Positions 45,628 to 55,885 of a stretch of 64,000 bases of DNA are shown here, one piece after another. Under the pieces are notes generated by a model that was not told where the DNA came from, did not search any database, and was given only the letters and a program-made list of their open reading frames with translations. Source of the DNA: Methylomonas koyamae (GTDB taxonomy: Bacteria > Pseudomonadota > Gammaproteobacteria > Methylococcales > Methylomonadaceae). Position numbers and translations under genes: made by a program. Location of the stretch: positions 62,001-126,000 of the forward strand of contig NZ_PPPU01000013.1 in the NCBI RefSeq assembly GCF_006483455.1. The letters run 5' to 3'. Position 1 is the first letter of the stretch. Each line of letters starts with the position of its first letter.

Positions 45628-45754
45628 TCTCTTAACTAAAGCCCCACTTCGAAAATCCTGGCCTATGATTGCCTGAACGTCGCAAGATGGCCACTCAGTA
45701 CCCGATTTAGACCATAGTATGAAAATTTTATGATGATGCTATCCAGGTGCGCCT

Positions 45755-46663
45755 TTACCCTTTGTTACATCCACGTGGGATGACCCAAGAAGCATCTGGT
45801 TTATCGTGCTTGGCGTAATCCGAAACCGGAATGGTTTCGCCGCTCACCCGCTCGATTTCGTCGACAGTGACTAGATAACGATCCAGGTTTTTCTTCGTGG
45901 CATTGGTGCTGTTTGGGACGATCCAAGCAATGGCTCGTTCATCTTGGCCAGTGCCACGAATCACCACCTTCCAAAATGCATCCGGAGTTTTGACACCATG
46001 CGATTTGACGAAATAGTCATCTGCTGGATTGTCACCCCAGATGACGCCACCAATGACATGGAGTTCGTCGATGTCACGGTAACATTCGATAATTTCCTCG
46101 GTGCGTTCCCAGGCACCCCTGTTCATCTGCTGCGTTTGCGGCAAGATGTTGGTCATAAAATTGGTTTGCTTAATTGCTTCGTCTGAATAATCGAGATGGT
46201 TCGCCGGTACTTGATGTCCTCGGTCATAACCATGGCCGTATGCTTTTGCCGATGTTTGCTGGCATTCAGCCGGTACATTGGGATCAAGGAAGAAATCCGG
46301 GTACCGTTTAAAATTTCCGGAATCCCTTTGTGCGGTGTACCGGAACTTGACCGGGCCACGTTTCGAGCAATCCAGCCAGACCGTAAAACCCTGGTAATCC
46401 AGTTTGAGAATGGGATATGCCGTCGCTACCAAATTCGTTGATGTTGATCTTGGTACGACTATCGGTAAATTCGGTTGGGCGACTGGTTTCGTGGTTTCTA
46501 ATGCCTTAGATGCTCGTTCGGGATGGCAGTGATATTCGCCGGTTTTGCGGTTGGTGTGACAGCCTTCACCATTGACCCCGCCGGGATGCGCGGAAACGGG
46601 CGTTTGAACGGCCAGAGCCAGGATGCTGGCGGCCAACCAATATCCAGCGGTTTTGATGTTCAT
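45755..46663 (-). CDS. Secreted DNA/RNA non-specific endonuclease
   Basis: A 302-residue protein with a signal peptide (SILALAVQTPVSA). A short Cys/His motif (GCHTNRKTGEYHCH, residues 34-47) is followed by an endonuclease G-type domain with DRGHQVPANH (147-156), where the His is catalytic, and TNFMTNILPQTQQMNRGAW, which supplies the Asn for metal binding. It is probably a periplasmic or exported nuclease for nutrient use, DNA uptake control or defence. Confidence 0.85.
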   Translation of the reverse strand: MNIKTAGYWLAASILALAVQTPVSAHPGGVNGEGCHTNRKTGEYHCHPERASKALETTKPVAQPNLPIVVPRSTSTNLVATAYPILKLDYQGFTVWLDCSKRGPVKFRYTAQRDSGNFKRYPDFFLDPNVPAECQQTSAKAYGHGYDRGHQVPANHLDYSDEAIKQTNFMTNILPQTQQMNRGAWERTEEIIECYRDIDELHVIGGVIWGDNPADDYFVKSHGVKTPDAFWKVVIRGTGQDERAIAWIVPNSTNATKKNLDRYLVTVDEIERVSGETIPVSDYAKHDKPDASWVIPRGCNKG

Positions 46664-46874
46664 ACAGACGCTCCAAGCGGGGATAAAAAGAGATCGATAA
46701 GCTTATCACCGCCTCACATTCCTGATCCAATCTTAGACAATTTCAATCAATTTTCTCAACCGAGGACTCCAACTTCAACTGCTTGCCGTTCGGATAATCG
46801 GGGATATTAGCGAGCAGTGTGGGCTACCTTGTCCTGGTGTTGATTAATGGATGTGTTTCATTTCGTTACAGCGC

Positions 46875-47129
46875 CTAAGCGTGATGGTTGATTGTAATGC
46901 GGACACCGATAGACGCCGCCAACGCTTCCATTTTCGCGATGACTTGATCGCGTTGTTCGGCTTGCCACGCTGGCTGGTAATGATTTGGTTCCTGAGACGG
47001 TATTGACGCCTCGGGTGTTAGATTTGCGCCCCTCTTAAGACGCTGCTGTTGCGATAAAAAATAGGCTTGATAGGACCAGTTAGATTGTGCTTTTCGGGGT
47101 TCGGGTTTTACGGAAATGGGTTGTTTCAT
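46875..47129 (-). CDS. Small hypothetical protein
   Basis: An 84-residue protein, basic and Gln-rich in its first two-thirds, with QRDQVIAKMEALAASIGVR as a predicted C-terminal helix. No family is recognised. It lies 67 bases downstream of the next minus-strand gene and may share its transcript. Confidence 0.45.
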   Translation of the reverse strand: MKQPISVKPEPRKAQSNWSYQAYFLSQQQRLKRGANLTPEASIPSQEPNHYQPAWQAEQRDQVIAKMEALAASIGVRITINHHA

Positions 47130-47196
47130 GGAACTGCGTTCTAAAATGTGTCGAATCTAGGCCGTGATGGGTACGACCGGACCACATTTCAATGGC

Positions 47197-47739
47197 TCAG
47201 TGAACCGACGTATTCTGAAGGGAACTGGCGGCGTCATAAAGCGCGTCGAACAACTGCACCGTGGTGAAGATCATGGTTTTGGCTAAGCGCACCGCGTCTT
47301 TCGAGCCACACGGTTGCTGATCGATAGCGGCATGTAAAAACTTCAACAGTCCCGTTTGACGTTCCTGGTCAAAGGCATGGTCTGGATCGCTTGGCTTTGC
47401 CTGCTTCATCGCCATTTTCATTTCTTTATCCAGCCGTTCGGCGCGTTGTTCAAACCAGCGATTGCCGACCAGACGATGATCGGGGGCTTTGCCAAATGCC
47501 TGCTCATAAACGGCGATGACATCAAAGCACAGATCCATAAATAAATGGGCCATCGCTTGATCCAAGTCGACCATCACCGACGGAAACACACTCAAGATCG
47601 TTTGCGCAAAGGCCGGTTGACGGGTTTGGAATCGTTCCAAAATAGCCCGGCCTGCCTGTTCGTCTTGGCTTCTGGCGTATTGAAGCGCTGCAAAGAGTTG
47701 CTGGTCGGAGAGTTCTTGCATGATGATGGGCTGGCTCAA
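47197..47739 (-). CDS. Hypothetical helical protein
   Basis: A 180-residue, all-helical soluble protein. It starts either at TTG 47739, which has an AGGCGG before it, or at ATG 47721 (MQELSDQQLFAALQYARSQD). No family is recognised. The protein at 46875 follows it. Confidence 0.55.
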   Translation of the reverse strand: MSQPIIMQELSDQQLFAALQYARSQDEQAGRAILERFQTRQPAFAQTILSVFPSVMVDLDQAMAHLFMDLCFDVIAVYEQAFGKAPDHRLVGNRWFEQRAERLDKEMKMAMKQAKPSDPDHAFDQERQTGLLKFLHAAIDQQPCGSKDAVRLAKTMIFTTVQLFDALYDAASSLQNTSVH

Positions 47740-48021
47740 AACCGCCTATGAAATCATCACTGCCTCAGCGATGCAAGCCATTCAAAACCGGCAAGCGTCA
47801 AATGACGCGACGGGTTATTCGGTGTGCTAGTTATTCACAGTTTCTGTGGATAAGATTGTGACAAAACCGTGCCCTGACAAGGCTATTCGTTGAGCGACAA
47901 CGACTTGATTCAGATTGACTAAGATTTAGTCAATGCTCTCGATGGCTTGGCTTGGACCATGTGCTAGTCGCCGCGCAAAACCAATTATTTAATCAAAATG
48001 CAATTTGTTTTTGACCTTAGA

Positions 48022-48171
48022 TCAATGCGTCGACGGCAACTCGGGACTCCGCCAGGCTTCCAAGACAAAGGCAGCTAATTCGGTAATGCACAAGCGCATC
48101 AGCTGAAACCCTGCGATAAGCAGAATGGCTGCAGAAAAAAGCACGGTCATAGTAACTAATAAAGCTTTCAT
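48022..48171 (-). CDS. 49-residue membrane protein
   Basis: An ATG at 48171 follows GGAGGGCTT. The product MKALLVTMTVLFSAAILLIA starts a single membrane segment followed by a short amphipathic tail ending in SPELPSTH. A good ribosome site and clear hydrophobic profile support a real small protein. No family is known to me. Confidence 0.5.
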   Translation of the reverse strand: MKALLVTMTVLFSAAILLIAGFQLMRLCITELAAFVLEAWRSPELPSTH

Positions 48172-48715
48172 AAGCCCTCCATCAAACCCAACATGTTGGC
48201 AATGGCGCGCATTCTTTCAGTTTTCATTGAATTTTCAAGTCGATACGGCGCAACAAGCTGTTGCGTGACTAAGGCGATTCGGCTCACTTCAATGAGTTGC
48301 CTAACAAACTTGAGGTGAAATATTTTTGGAAATGGCCTGTGCGGGGCACAGCCTTACAGGCGCCTAGTGGCCCGCGGTTGCTTGAAGGCCGATGTGCAAA
48401 CCCATCAAGTTTTTCCTCCTTACTCTCTGTTTGGCAGGTTATCACCGAATGTGTCTCAGCTGATCGAATATGCAGTCTTTGGGATAGTGTCTCTCCTCGT
48501 GTTCGCTATTCTAGAGTATTGCAATAGGCTATGGGGGGCGTAAGGGGGAGGCGTATGACGACTAATCCGAGTCGCATACCAACGCATGCTTAACGACATC
48601 ACCAAGATTTTATGCCTAACTGGCTGACTTTGTTGTTTAGATTTGGCTAATCGTGGATGATGGCTGTGCTAATGCACCGTCAGAGTTTCAATTAGCCATT
48701 TTGGAGAGGAAAAAT
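48172..48715. other. No convincing gene
   Basis: Short frames only. A TTGGAGAGG ribosome site at the right end serves the next gene. Confidence 0.35.
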
Positions 48716-50692
48716 ATGCCTACTTCACAACAACATGTTAATACCGATACCCCACTCGGAGCGAATTTGATCGCTGATGGCGCTACCTTTCGTACTTGGG
48801 CGCCTTCCGCGCTGGAAGTTTATGTTGCCGTCAACCACACCGGGCAAAATTCATCTATCGATTCCCTGAAATCACCTGAAAACCTTTTAATTAAGGATGC
48901 CAACGGTTATTGGGGCAGATTTGTTCCAGGTGTCCGGGCGGGTGATCTCTACCGTTTCTATGTGGTCGGCACGGGTAGCAAAGGATTCAAACGCGATCCT
49001 TACGCGCGCGAGCTTGAATTCGACGGCTATCCGGATTGTGATTGCATCGTATGCGAGCCAGCGAATTACCAGTGGCATGATGTGGACTTCCATCCCCCGG
49101 CCTTCAACGACCTAATCGTTTATCAGTTTCATATCGGCGTGTTTTATGCCAAGGACGATAACGGCAACGATATTAGGCAACACAGGGTCAACAAGATTCT
49201 AGATGTAATAGACCGAATCGAATACTGGGTGGATCTTGGCGTGAATGCGGTAATGCCGCTGCCGTTTCAAGAATACCAGGGTGAAAACAGCTTGGGTTAT
49301 AACGGTACGGATCTTTTTTCGCCGGAAATGGATTATTGCGTAAGAAAGAACGACCTTGCTCTCTACCTAGCGAGGGTTAACCGGCTTTTGACGGCCAAGG
49401 GATACGATCCATTACCGGCAAATCAAATCGAAGGGCAAATCAATCAATTCAAAGTATTCATCGATCTCTGCCATCTCTACGGGATCGCAGTGATTACCGA
49501 TGTGGTCTACAACCATGCTGGTGGTGGATTCGACGACCAGAGCATCAAATTCTTCGATCGCCAACCTTACACGAGCGACAACAATAGCCTTTATTTTACC
49601 GATCAGGACCATGCGGGGGGGCGTGTCTTCGCCTTTTGGAAAAAAGAGGTCCGGCAATTTCTGATTGACAACGCCACAGCCTTAGTCAAGGAATATCACG
49701 TAGATGGTCTGCGCTACGATCAAGTCACGGTCATCGCGGACAGTGGCGGTTGGAATTTCGCTCAGGATTTGGCAAATACCGTTCGTTTTATCAAACCAAG
49801 CGCAGTCCAAATTGCCGAATACTGGGGTAACGAACGCTGGAAGGGTGTGGCTGCTTTGCCTGACGGGATGGGTTTCGATGTTGGTTACAGTGACGTGCTG
49901 CGGGATTCCTTGCGCGAAGTGATTGCGGAAACCATGGGCGGCTCAGTGGCGCGGGTTAACTTGGATAAACTGCGTGACGCACTTTACTTTACCCATAAAA
50001 ATCCCGGCCGTTGGACGGCGTTTCAATGTATCGAAAATCACGACCTGCTGGATTTCAATCATGCTGGGAGAGACCGACAGCCGCGTATCGCCGCACTCGC
50101 TGATCCCAGTAATGCTCGCTCTTGGTACGCGCGCAGCCGAGCCAAAGTGGCGACCGGCTTGCTTTTGACAGCACCGGGAATACCGATGATCTTCATGGGG
50201 CAAGAGTTTCTGGAAGATAAATATTGGACCGACTGGCCCGGCCGTCCGGAATTGCTAATCTGGTGGGAAGGGCTGGAAGGTAAGGACAAGGTCATGTCGG
50301 ACCAGCATAGATTTACCCGGGAGTTGATGTGGCTGCGCCGGAAATACCCGGCTTTGCGGGGCGAAGGCTTGAATGTGCACCATGTGCATAATGACAACCG
50401 CGTCATCGCTTTTCAGCGTTGGTTACCCAGGGGCGGCCGAGATGTGCTCATCGTCGCCAGCCTTAACGAAAGGACTTTTTATAATCGTAGCTATCGCGTC
50501 GGATTTCCCGGCGGCGGTCATTGGCAAGAGGTTTTCAATAGCGATATCTACGACGAATGGTTTAATCCGAATGTACAAGGAAACTTTGGCGGTGTTATGG
50601 CCGACGGTCCACCGTGGGATGGTATGCCCAGCTCCGCACAAATCACGCTTCCAGCCAACAGCCTACTGGTATTCGCCAGGGACAATGCCTAA
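48716..50692 (+). CDS. GH13 alpha-amylase family enzyme with N-terminal CBM48
   Basis: A 658-residue protein. The N-terminal 110 residues resemble the CBM48/E-set of branching and debranching enzymes (GATFRTWAPSALEVYVAV). The (beta/alpha)8 barrel shows all four GH13 regions: DVVYNHAGGG; VDGLRYDQVT with the nucleophile Asp; AEYWG with the acid/base Glu; and IENHD. It is shorter than standard GlgB (about 730) and lacks its N-terminal extension. Branching, debranching or trehalose-releasing specificity cannot be told apart. The start at 48716 uses GGAGAGG; an in-frame ATG 63 bases upstream lacks one. Confidence 0.85.
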   Translation: MPTSQQHVNTDTPLGANLIADGATFRTWAPSALEVYVAVNHTGQNSSIDSLKSPENLLIKDANGYWGRFVPGVRAGDLYRFYVVGTGSKGFKRDPYARELEFDGYPDCDCIVCEPANYQWHDVDFHPPAFNDLIVYQFHIGVFYAKDDNGNDIRQHRVNKILDVIDRIEYWVDLGVNAVMPLPFQEYQGENSLGYNGTDLFSPEMDYCVRKNDLALYLARVNRLLTAKGYDPLPANQIEGQINQFKVFIDLCHLYGIAVITDVVYNHAGGGFDDQSIKFFDRQPYTSDNNSLYFTDQDHAGGRVFAFWKKEVRQFLIDNATALVKEYHVDGLRYDQVTVIADSGGWNFAQDLANTVRFIKPSAVQIAEYWGNERWKGVAALPDGMGFDVGYSDVLRDSLREVIAETMGGSVARVNLDKLRDALYFTHKNPGRWTAFQCIENHDLLDFNHAGRDRQPRIAALADPSNARSWYARSRAKVATGLLLTAPGIPMIFMGQEFLEDKYWTDWPGRPELLIWWEGLEGKDKVMSDQHRFTRELMWLRRKYPALRGEGLNVHHVHNDNRVIAFQRWLPRGGRDVLIVASLNERTFYNRSYRVGFPGGGHWQEVFNSDIYDEWFNPNVQGNFGGVMADGPPWDGMPSSAQITLPANSLLVFARDNA

Positions 50693-51183
50693 CTTGCTTG
50701 TCGAATATATGATATTCGATTAGTTCGGAGGATATATTAATCATTGAGATTGGAGTGATCCGCTGGTGTGTATTCCGATTAAAATCCAGCCAGATTTTGA
50801 CCGCCTTGAATCTACCATAACCGGTTGGTGACGATGCTCGCGTAATTTCTCGTTGCTCGCGTCAGCGATCGACCGCTTTTTGGCGAGTAGCTTGCATCCC
50901 CGTCGGCTCGACCCGGCCACTTTGAGACGTTCAAACAGAACAAAAGGCAAAAGCTCTTCCGGCAGGGTTTGCAAGTAAACCTGTCACCGGTCTTTACTCT
51001 GCACAATGCTAAATGAAGGGGTTCGGAGTTGATGATTTAGCTTAAAAAGCGCATTTTTTCTGAAATGTCTTAATATATCAACTACAACAAATAAAACGTC
51101 AAACACACAATGTGGATTCCTGATAAGACAATAGATAAACGGCAAAAAAATGGTCATTCGTTACAGCTACGATTATCTTAATA
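50693..51183. other. No convincing gene
   Basis: Weak frames on both strands at 50741-51006 without recognisable similarity. AT content rises toward 51184. Confidence 0.35.
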
Positions 51184-51969
51184 ATGATCGGTTTTTTAGA
51201 TGGATTTACTGGAACTGAAGTTCGTCTTACACCAATATATTTTGTGCCAGTTATATTAGCCGGAATTAGCTTGAACCAAGTCAATGCCTATATATTTGCC
51301 ATAGGTTGTTCCGTTGTATGGGGAATTTCTAATTTTCATGGTGGTCTTCGTTTCAGTTCTGAATGGATTTGGGTATGGAACTTAACTATTCAAGCGGTTG
51401 CATTCGTTATCGTATTGGAATTAGTGCGTCAATTACAAAACGAAAGAATTAAAGCTCATGAAATGTCAATGACTGACACCTTGACTGGAATCCCCAACGC
51501 TCGCGGGTTTTACGAACAATCACATTCGTTGGTATCTTTCTGTCATAGGCAGCAAATGCCCATCGTGTTGGCTTATATTGATCTAGACAACTTTAAGACT
51601 GTAAATGATAAGGAAGGACATCAGCGTGGAAATGACATTCTTAAAATTATCGCCCAAATAATGAAGTCAACATTTAGGGCTAGCGATGTAATTTCAAGGC
51701 TTGGTGGAGACGAGTTTGCAGTAATTTTGCCCAATACTGAGGTATCTGAGGCTCACGAGGTTCTTGAAAGATTTAGAGTAACAACTATGAAAGAAATGAA
51801 TATCGCAGGAAATAGCGTCAGTACAAGCATAGGTGCTATAGCCTACAGTAACTCTCCGTTAGACCTAGAGGCGATGATCAAGACTGCAGATCAAATTATG
51901 TACGATGTAAAACACACAGGAAAGAATCAGGTTTCCATAAAGAAATTCTATGTAAATGACAGTGCTTAA
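51184..51969 (+). CDS. Membrane-bound diguanylate cyclase
   Basis: A 261-residue protein with two or three N-terminal membrane segments (about residues 16-80) and a GGDEF domain. RLGGDEF is at 172-178 and an RASD inhibitory site lies five residues before it at 165-168. It should make cyclic di-GMP from two GTP and be feedback-inhibited. The frame is open upstream to a stop at 51136 with no other ATG, so the membrane part may be incomplete or start at a rare codon. Confidence 0.85.
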   Translation: MIGFLDGFTGTEVRLTPIYFVPVILAGISLNQVNAYIFAIGCSVVWGISNFHGGLRFSSEWIWVWNLTIQAVAFVIVLELVRQLQNERIKAHEMSMTDTLTGIPNARGFYEQSHSLVSFCHRQQMPIVLAYIDLDNFKTVNDKEGHQRGNDILKIIAQIMKSTFRASDVISRLGGDEFAVILPNTEVSEAHEVLERFRVTTMKEMNIAGNSVSTSIGAIAYSNSPLDLEAMIKTADQIMYDVKHTGKNQVSIKKFYVNDSA

Positions 51970-52039
51970 TTTCTCCTTTTAAGAACGCTATTACGTATTT
52001 AGCTGACAGTCACATAAGTAAGTTTCATAGGCTGCTTAG

Positions 52040-52168
52040 CAGGTTGGTGAAAAACTCTTTTTTGCCTTTGAATGACTTTATATTTAGTGACGATGAGGCT
52101 ATTTTTCCACTAAATGCTGGTTCGATTGAGCAAAATTAGTGTCTGAAATATGGTTTTTCACCAACCTG
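52040..52168 (-). mobile_element. 129-bp MITE
   Basis: Nearly identical in reverse to the copy at 24825. The ends are CAGGTTGGTGAAAAAC/GTTTTTCACCAACCTG, with a TTAG duplication at 52036-52039 and 52169-52172. Confidence 0.88.
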
Positions 52169-52463
52169 TTAGGGTCGTGATGCGACCAACTGCTCCTCAG
52201 ATTCATCGACGGAAAGCGGTCATTGGATTCCGATACCTGAAAGCTGCCGTTTGCCACAGTGTTCATTGCCTCTATGCGGTGTATAGCCGGTCAATAAACT
52301 TTTTAAACCAAAGCGGTTTGAACAGGAAAATATATAAAAATACCAATGCAGATACCGGGAAAGGGCTAAAGTCAAGGGTCATCATGACCAGGATGACCAA
52401 TAGCCATTTCATCTTCCACAGTAATGATGGGCGTTTCATTACAACAACATCGCATTCATAGCG

Positions 52464-52757
52464 TTAGTTGAAGTGATAGAACTGGTCATTTAGATAACGA
52501 CCAACCTCGTCAATGTCAGCCCTTTTCCAGTCTAAAGCTAAAGTATGCTGCCACCGGGTTACTTCGGCAACCAGGCTTTTCCAATCGGTTGCCAATGTTT
52601 TGTTTCGCCAATGAACTTGCTGAGTATGGCATTCCCGGCAATGGTTTTCATAAAGCATGGCGCCCCTGTTGCTAACCAACTCCGTTTTATCATCTGAAAA
52701 CGCTAGATCAGCCAAGGATAAAAAGAAGAGCAGCCCAATCAAGTATCGTCGAATCAT
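52464..52757 (-). CDS. Small c-type cytochrome
   Basis: A 97-residue protein with a signal peptide (LLFFLSLADLAFS) and one CRECH haem-binding motif (residues 40-44). The C-terminus (DIDEVGRYLNDQFYHF) fits a class I cytochrome c fold, though the usual distal Met is not obvious. It probably acts in the periplasm. Confidence 0.75.
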   Translation of the reverse strand: MIRRYLIGLLFFLSLADLAFSDDKTELVSNRGAMLYENHCRECHTQQVHWRNKTLATDWKSLVAEVTRWQHTLALDWKRADIDEVGRYLNDQFYHFN

Positions 52758-52893
52758 TTCAATCTCCAGTTTAGATTTGGCCGCTAGTAGTCAACACCTT
52801 CAAATTGCAACACAAAATACCTTCCAATATTTCAAGCAAGTTATTTTAATTCCTCGACGTGTAGTGGTCTAATAAAACTGGACACCGGAATAG

Positions 52894-53222
<329 letters not shown>

Positions 53223-53223
<1 letters not shown>

Positions 53224-53590
53224 AGCACCAAGTGCTTCGCCAGTTAACGGAGGAGAAGGCCGTGACGGTACAGCAGGGTTGCCAATTGCTGGTGTCAGTC
53301 GTTCAGGGCTTTATGCGGCCCGGCAACGAGCTCGGCAGCCTCAAGGCCATTGCGACACGCGGGTTCGGTTGCGTCATCTGTTCGACGCGACGGGCCAATG
53401 CTATGGCAGCCGTCGCCTGCGCAAAGAGCTGGCGGCGGCAGGTATCGAGATCGGCCGGTACCGCGTGCGCCGCCTGATGAAGGAACTTCAGCTCAAGCCG
53501 ATCTGGAAACCCAAGTTCGTCCATACCACCGACAGTAACCGTGTCTTCTTTGTCCATGCCAATCGGACGATAAAAGTTCAAACTTTATAG
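53223..53590 (+). pseudogene. IS3-family OrfB, N-terminal fragment
   Basis: Starts KHQVLRQLTEEKAVTVQQGC. A frameshift then leads to GVSRSGLYAARQRARQ and GSRRLRKELAAAGIEIGRY, and the sequence ends after RVFFVHANR. The catalytic domain is missing. Confidence 0.78.
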
Positions 53591-53775
53591 GGCCCTATCT
53601 GTAATCGACAATTGCTCAGTGCGAGTATCGACGTGAATTAGTATTTAACGTATAAAAATTGAGTGAATACCTTGAACGGAGTAATCATTTTCATGTCTAC
53701 CGGATCGAATTGCGTGTAGCTTACTGAATCAAAGTTTCGTAACCCTTGCTAAATCTGGAATAAACGGAGGAAGTT

Positions 53776-54171
53776 ATGAAAACGCCAGCCCTATCCACAT
53801 TTATCCTACTGATCGGAATATTAAGCAGTAGCGCCGTTTTCGGCCGGGGACATGGCGGCGGTTTTGGTCACTACGGTGGTGGAGGCGGTCATTATGGCCA
53901 TGGTGGCGGCATCTACTTCGGGTTGGGTTATCCCTACTATGGATATTATGGCTACGGTTACCCCTATTATTATCCACCGGCATATTATCCCCCCGCCGTG
54001 GTGACCGTCCCCAGCAGTCCGCCGGTATATATCCAGCAGCAACCGGCACCAAGCAATCAAGCCGATACCTCGGGCTATTGGCATTATTGCGGTAACCCGG
54101 AAGGTTATTACCCTTACGTGCAGGAATGTCCCGGTGGCTGGCAATTGGTCGAGCCCACGCCGCCGCGTTAA
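53776..54171 (+). CDS. Gly/Tyr/Pro-rich secreted protein
   Basis: A 131-residue protein with a signal peptide (STFILLIGILSSSAVFG). A Gly/His-rich stretch is followed by Tyr/Pro-rich repeats, then a conserved-looking end YWHYCGNPEGYYPYVQECPG with two Cys. Such proteins are common in gammaproteobacteria and likely sit in the cell envelope. GGAGG precedes the ATG. Confidence 0.72.
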   Translation: MKTPALSTFILLIGILSSSAVFGRGHGGGFGHYGGGGGHYGHGGGIYFGLGYPYYGYYGYGYPYYYPPAYYPPAVVTVPSSPPVYIQQQPAPSNQADTSGYWHYCGNPEGYYPYVQECPGGWQLVEPTPPR

Positions 54172-54183
54172 AGGAGAATTGAT

Positions 54184-54711
54184 ATGTCATATTTAGTCAG
54201 GTTAATGCCGGTTTCACTGTTGGCCTTGGCCGCCGGCTGCGCCAGCTTACCCAACGGTCCCAGCGTCATGGTTTTGCCGGGAAGTGGGCTATCGTTCGAA
54301 CAATTTCGTGCCGACGACGCACTTTGCCAACAATACGCTTATGGCCAAATCGGCGGCACTTCACCCAATCAGGCCGCGGTCGCTAGTGGCGTCTCCACGG
54401 CCGCAGTCGGGACTGCGGTGGGCGCTGCGGCGGGAGCAACCATCGCTGGCGGTGGTGGCGCCGCAGTTGGCGCCGGGGCCGGCCTGGCCGCCGGCAGTAT
54501 GGTAGGTGCGGACGCTGCCAGCAGTTCCCGATACGGCACGCAACAGCGTTTTGACGTCGCCTACATTCAATGCATGTACGCTAAAGGCCATCAAGTTCCG
54601 GTTTCCGGGCAGTTTTCCAACCCGGCGCCGCAACCGACCGTGATCAAACCCAATGCTGCCGCGATTCCACCTCCCCCCCCTGGTTCACCACCCCCGCCGC
54701 CACCTCGTTAA
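54184..54711 (+). CDS. Glycine-zipper lipoprotein
   Basis: A 175-residue lipoprotein with lipobox LAAGC (Cys20 after processing). An acidic first domain is followed by a Gly/Ala-rich glycine zipper (AAVGTAVGAAAGATIAGGGG) that could insert into a membrane. The tail is rich in Pro (IPPPPPG). It starts 13 bases after the previous gene, so the two are co-transcribed. Confidence 0.75.
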   Translation: MSYLVRLMPVSLLALAAGCASLPNGPSVMVLPGSGLSFEQFRADDALCQQYAYGQIGGTSPNQAAVASGVSTAAVGTAVGAAAGATIAGGGGAAVGAGAGLAAGSMVGADAASSSRYGTQQRFDVAYIQCMYAKGHQVPVSGQFSNPAPQPTVIKPNAAAIPPPPPGSPPPPPPR

Positions 54712-54747
54712 GCCCTGAGTGCTGAGGCGAGGAAGAGCTGGACCGAT

Positions 54748-55884
54748 ATGAAAGGCATACTGAAGATTGCATTTAAATTGTTGGTCAACGACAAGAGCAA
54801 ATTTGCAGCCTTGTTGATCGGCATCACCTTCGCCGTGTTTCTGATGGTGCAGATGACCTCCATCTTCGCCGGAGTGTTGAAAAACGCCTCCGCCACGGTG
54901 ATCAACATTGGGGCCAAAATCTGGGTGATGGATCCGGCGGTCACCACGGTGGCCAGCAGCATTCCGATGCCGGATTACGTGCTAGATGCGGTGCGCAGCA
55001 TCGACGGCGTCAAATTTGCGGTGCCGTTGTTTTCCGGCGGTGCCACGGTCAAACTGCGTAGCGGCGCTTACCAGGCCGTTACGGTTCTGGGCCTGGACGA
55101 TACCAGTTTGTTCGGAAGACCGGAATTGTTGGAAGGGCAGATCGAAGATGTGTTTGCGGAAAACGGCTTTATCGTCGTCAAGGACGTGGAATTTCAGAAG
55201 CTGGAGAATCCGGTGATCGGCACTGAGTTCGAACTGAACCAGCATCGCGGCGTCATCGTCGGCATCGCCAAGGTGGCATCCAACGGCTTGTTCGGAACGC
55301 CGACCCTTTACACCACCTACAACCGCGCCATTCAATATATTCCTTCCGCCCGCTTCACCATGTCCTATGTGCTGGTCGAGCCCAAGACCGTCCAGGGCGT
55401 CGAGGTGATCAAACAGTCCGTTACGCAAATGGGCTATCGGGCTGTAACCAGCGACGAGTTTCGCGACAGTATTTCGACCTATTACAAATACAAAACCGGC
55501 CTGGGCACCAATATCCTGTTCATGACGGTGATTAGCTTCGTGGTGGGGCTGTCGATTTCCGGCCAAACCTTTTATACCTTCATCCTGGAAAATCTCGACA
55601 AATTCGGCGCTTTGAAAGCCATCGGCGCCAAAAGCCATGAACTGATTGCGATGATCGTGTTTCAGGCCGGATTCACCGCCTTGACCGGTTATGGCCTCGG
55701 GGTGGGGTTATGCGCGCTGATGATTGCGCTGGCCAAGCTGCGGCTACCCAACTACGCCAGCCTAATCACCTACAGCAACCTGGGCGTCGCCTTTGTCATG
55801 GTGCTGATCATCGCCGTGATTTCCAGTTATATTGGCGTGCGCAAGGTGTTGAAGATCGAACCCTTCGACGTGTTCCGGGGTTGA
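54748..55884 (+). CDS. devC: ABC transporter permease, DevC/FtsX type
   Basis: A 378-residue permease with one N-terminal membrane segment, a large periplasmic domain and three C-terminal segments, the DevC/MacB/FtsX layout. The segment LDKFGALKAIGAKSHELIAM is the cytoplasmic coupling region of FtsX-like permeases. It is the first gene of a five-gene operon coupled by overlaps (55886, 56584, 57669 and 59188). Confidence 0.85.
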   Translation: MKGILKIAFKLLVNDKSKFAALLIGITFAVFLMVQMTSIFAGVLKNASATVINIGAKIWVMDPAVTTVASSIPMPDYVLDAVRSIDGVKFAVPLFSGGATVKLRSGAYQAVTVLGLDDTSLFGRPELLEGQIEDVFAENGFIVVKDVEFQKLENPVIGTEFELNQHRGVIVGIAKVASNGLFGTPTLYTTYNRAIQYIPSARFTMSYVLVEPKTVQGVEVIKQSVTQMGYRAVTSDEFRDSISTYYKYKTGLGTNILFMTVISFVVGLSISGQTFYTFILENLDKFGALKAIGAKSHELIAMIVFQAGFTALTGYGLGVGLCALMIALAKLRLPNYASLITYSNLGVAFVMVLIIAVISSYIGVRKVLKIEPFDVFRG

Positions 55885-55885
55885 G

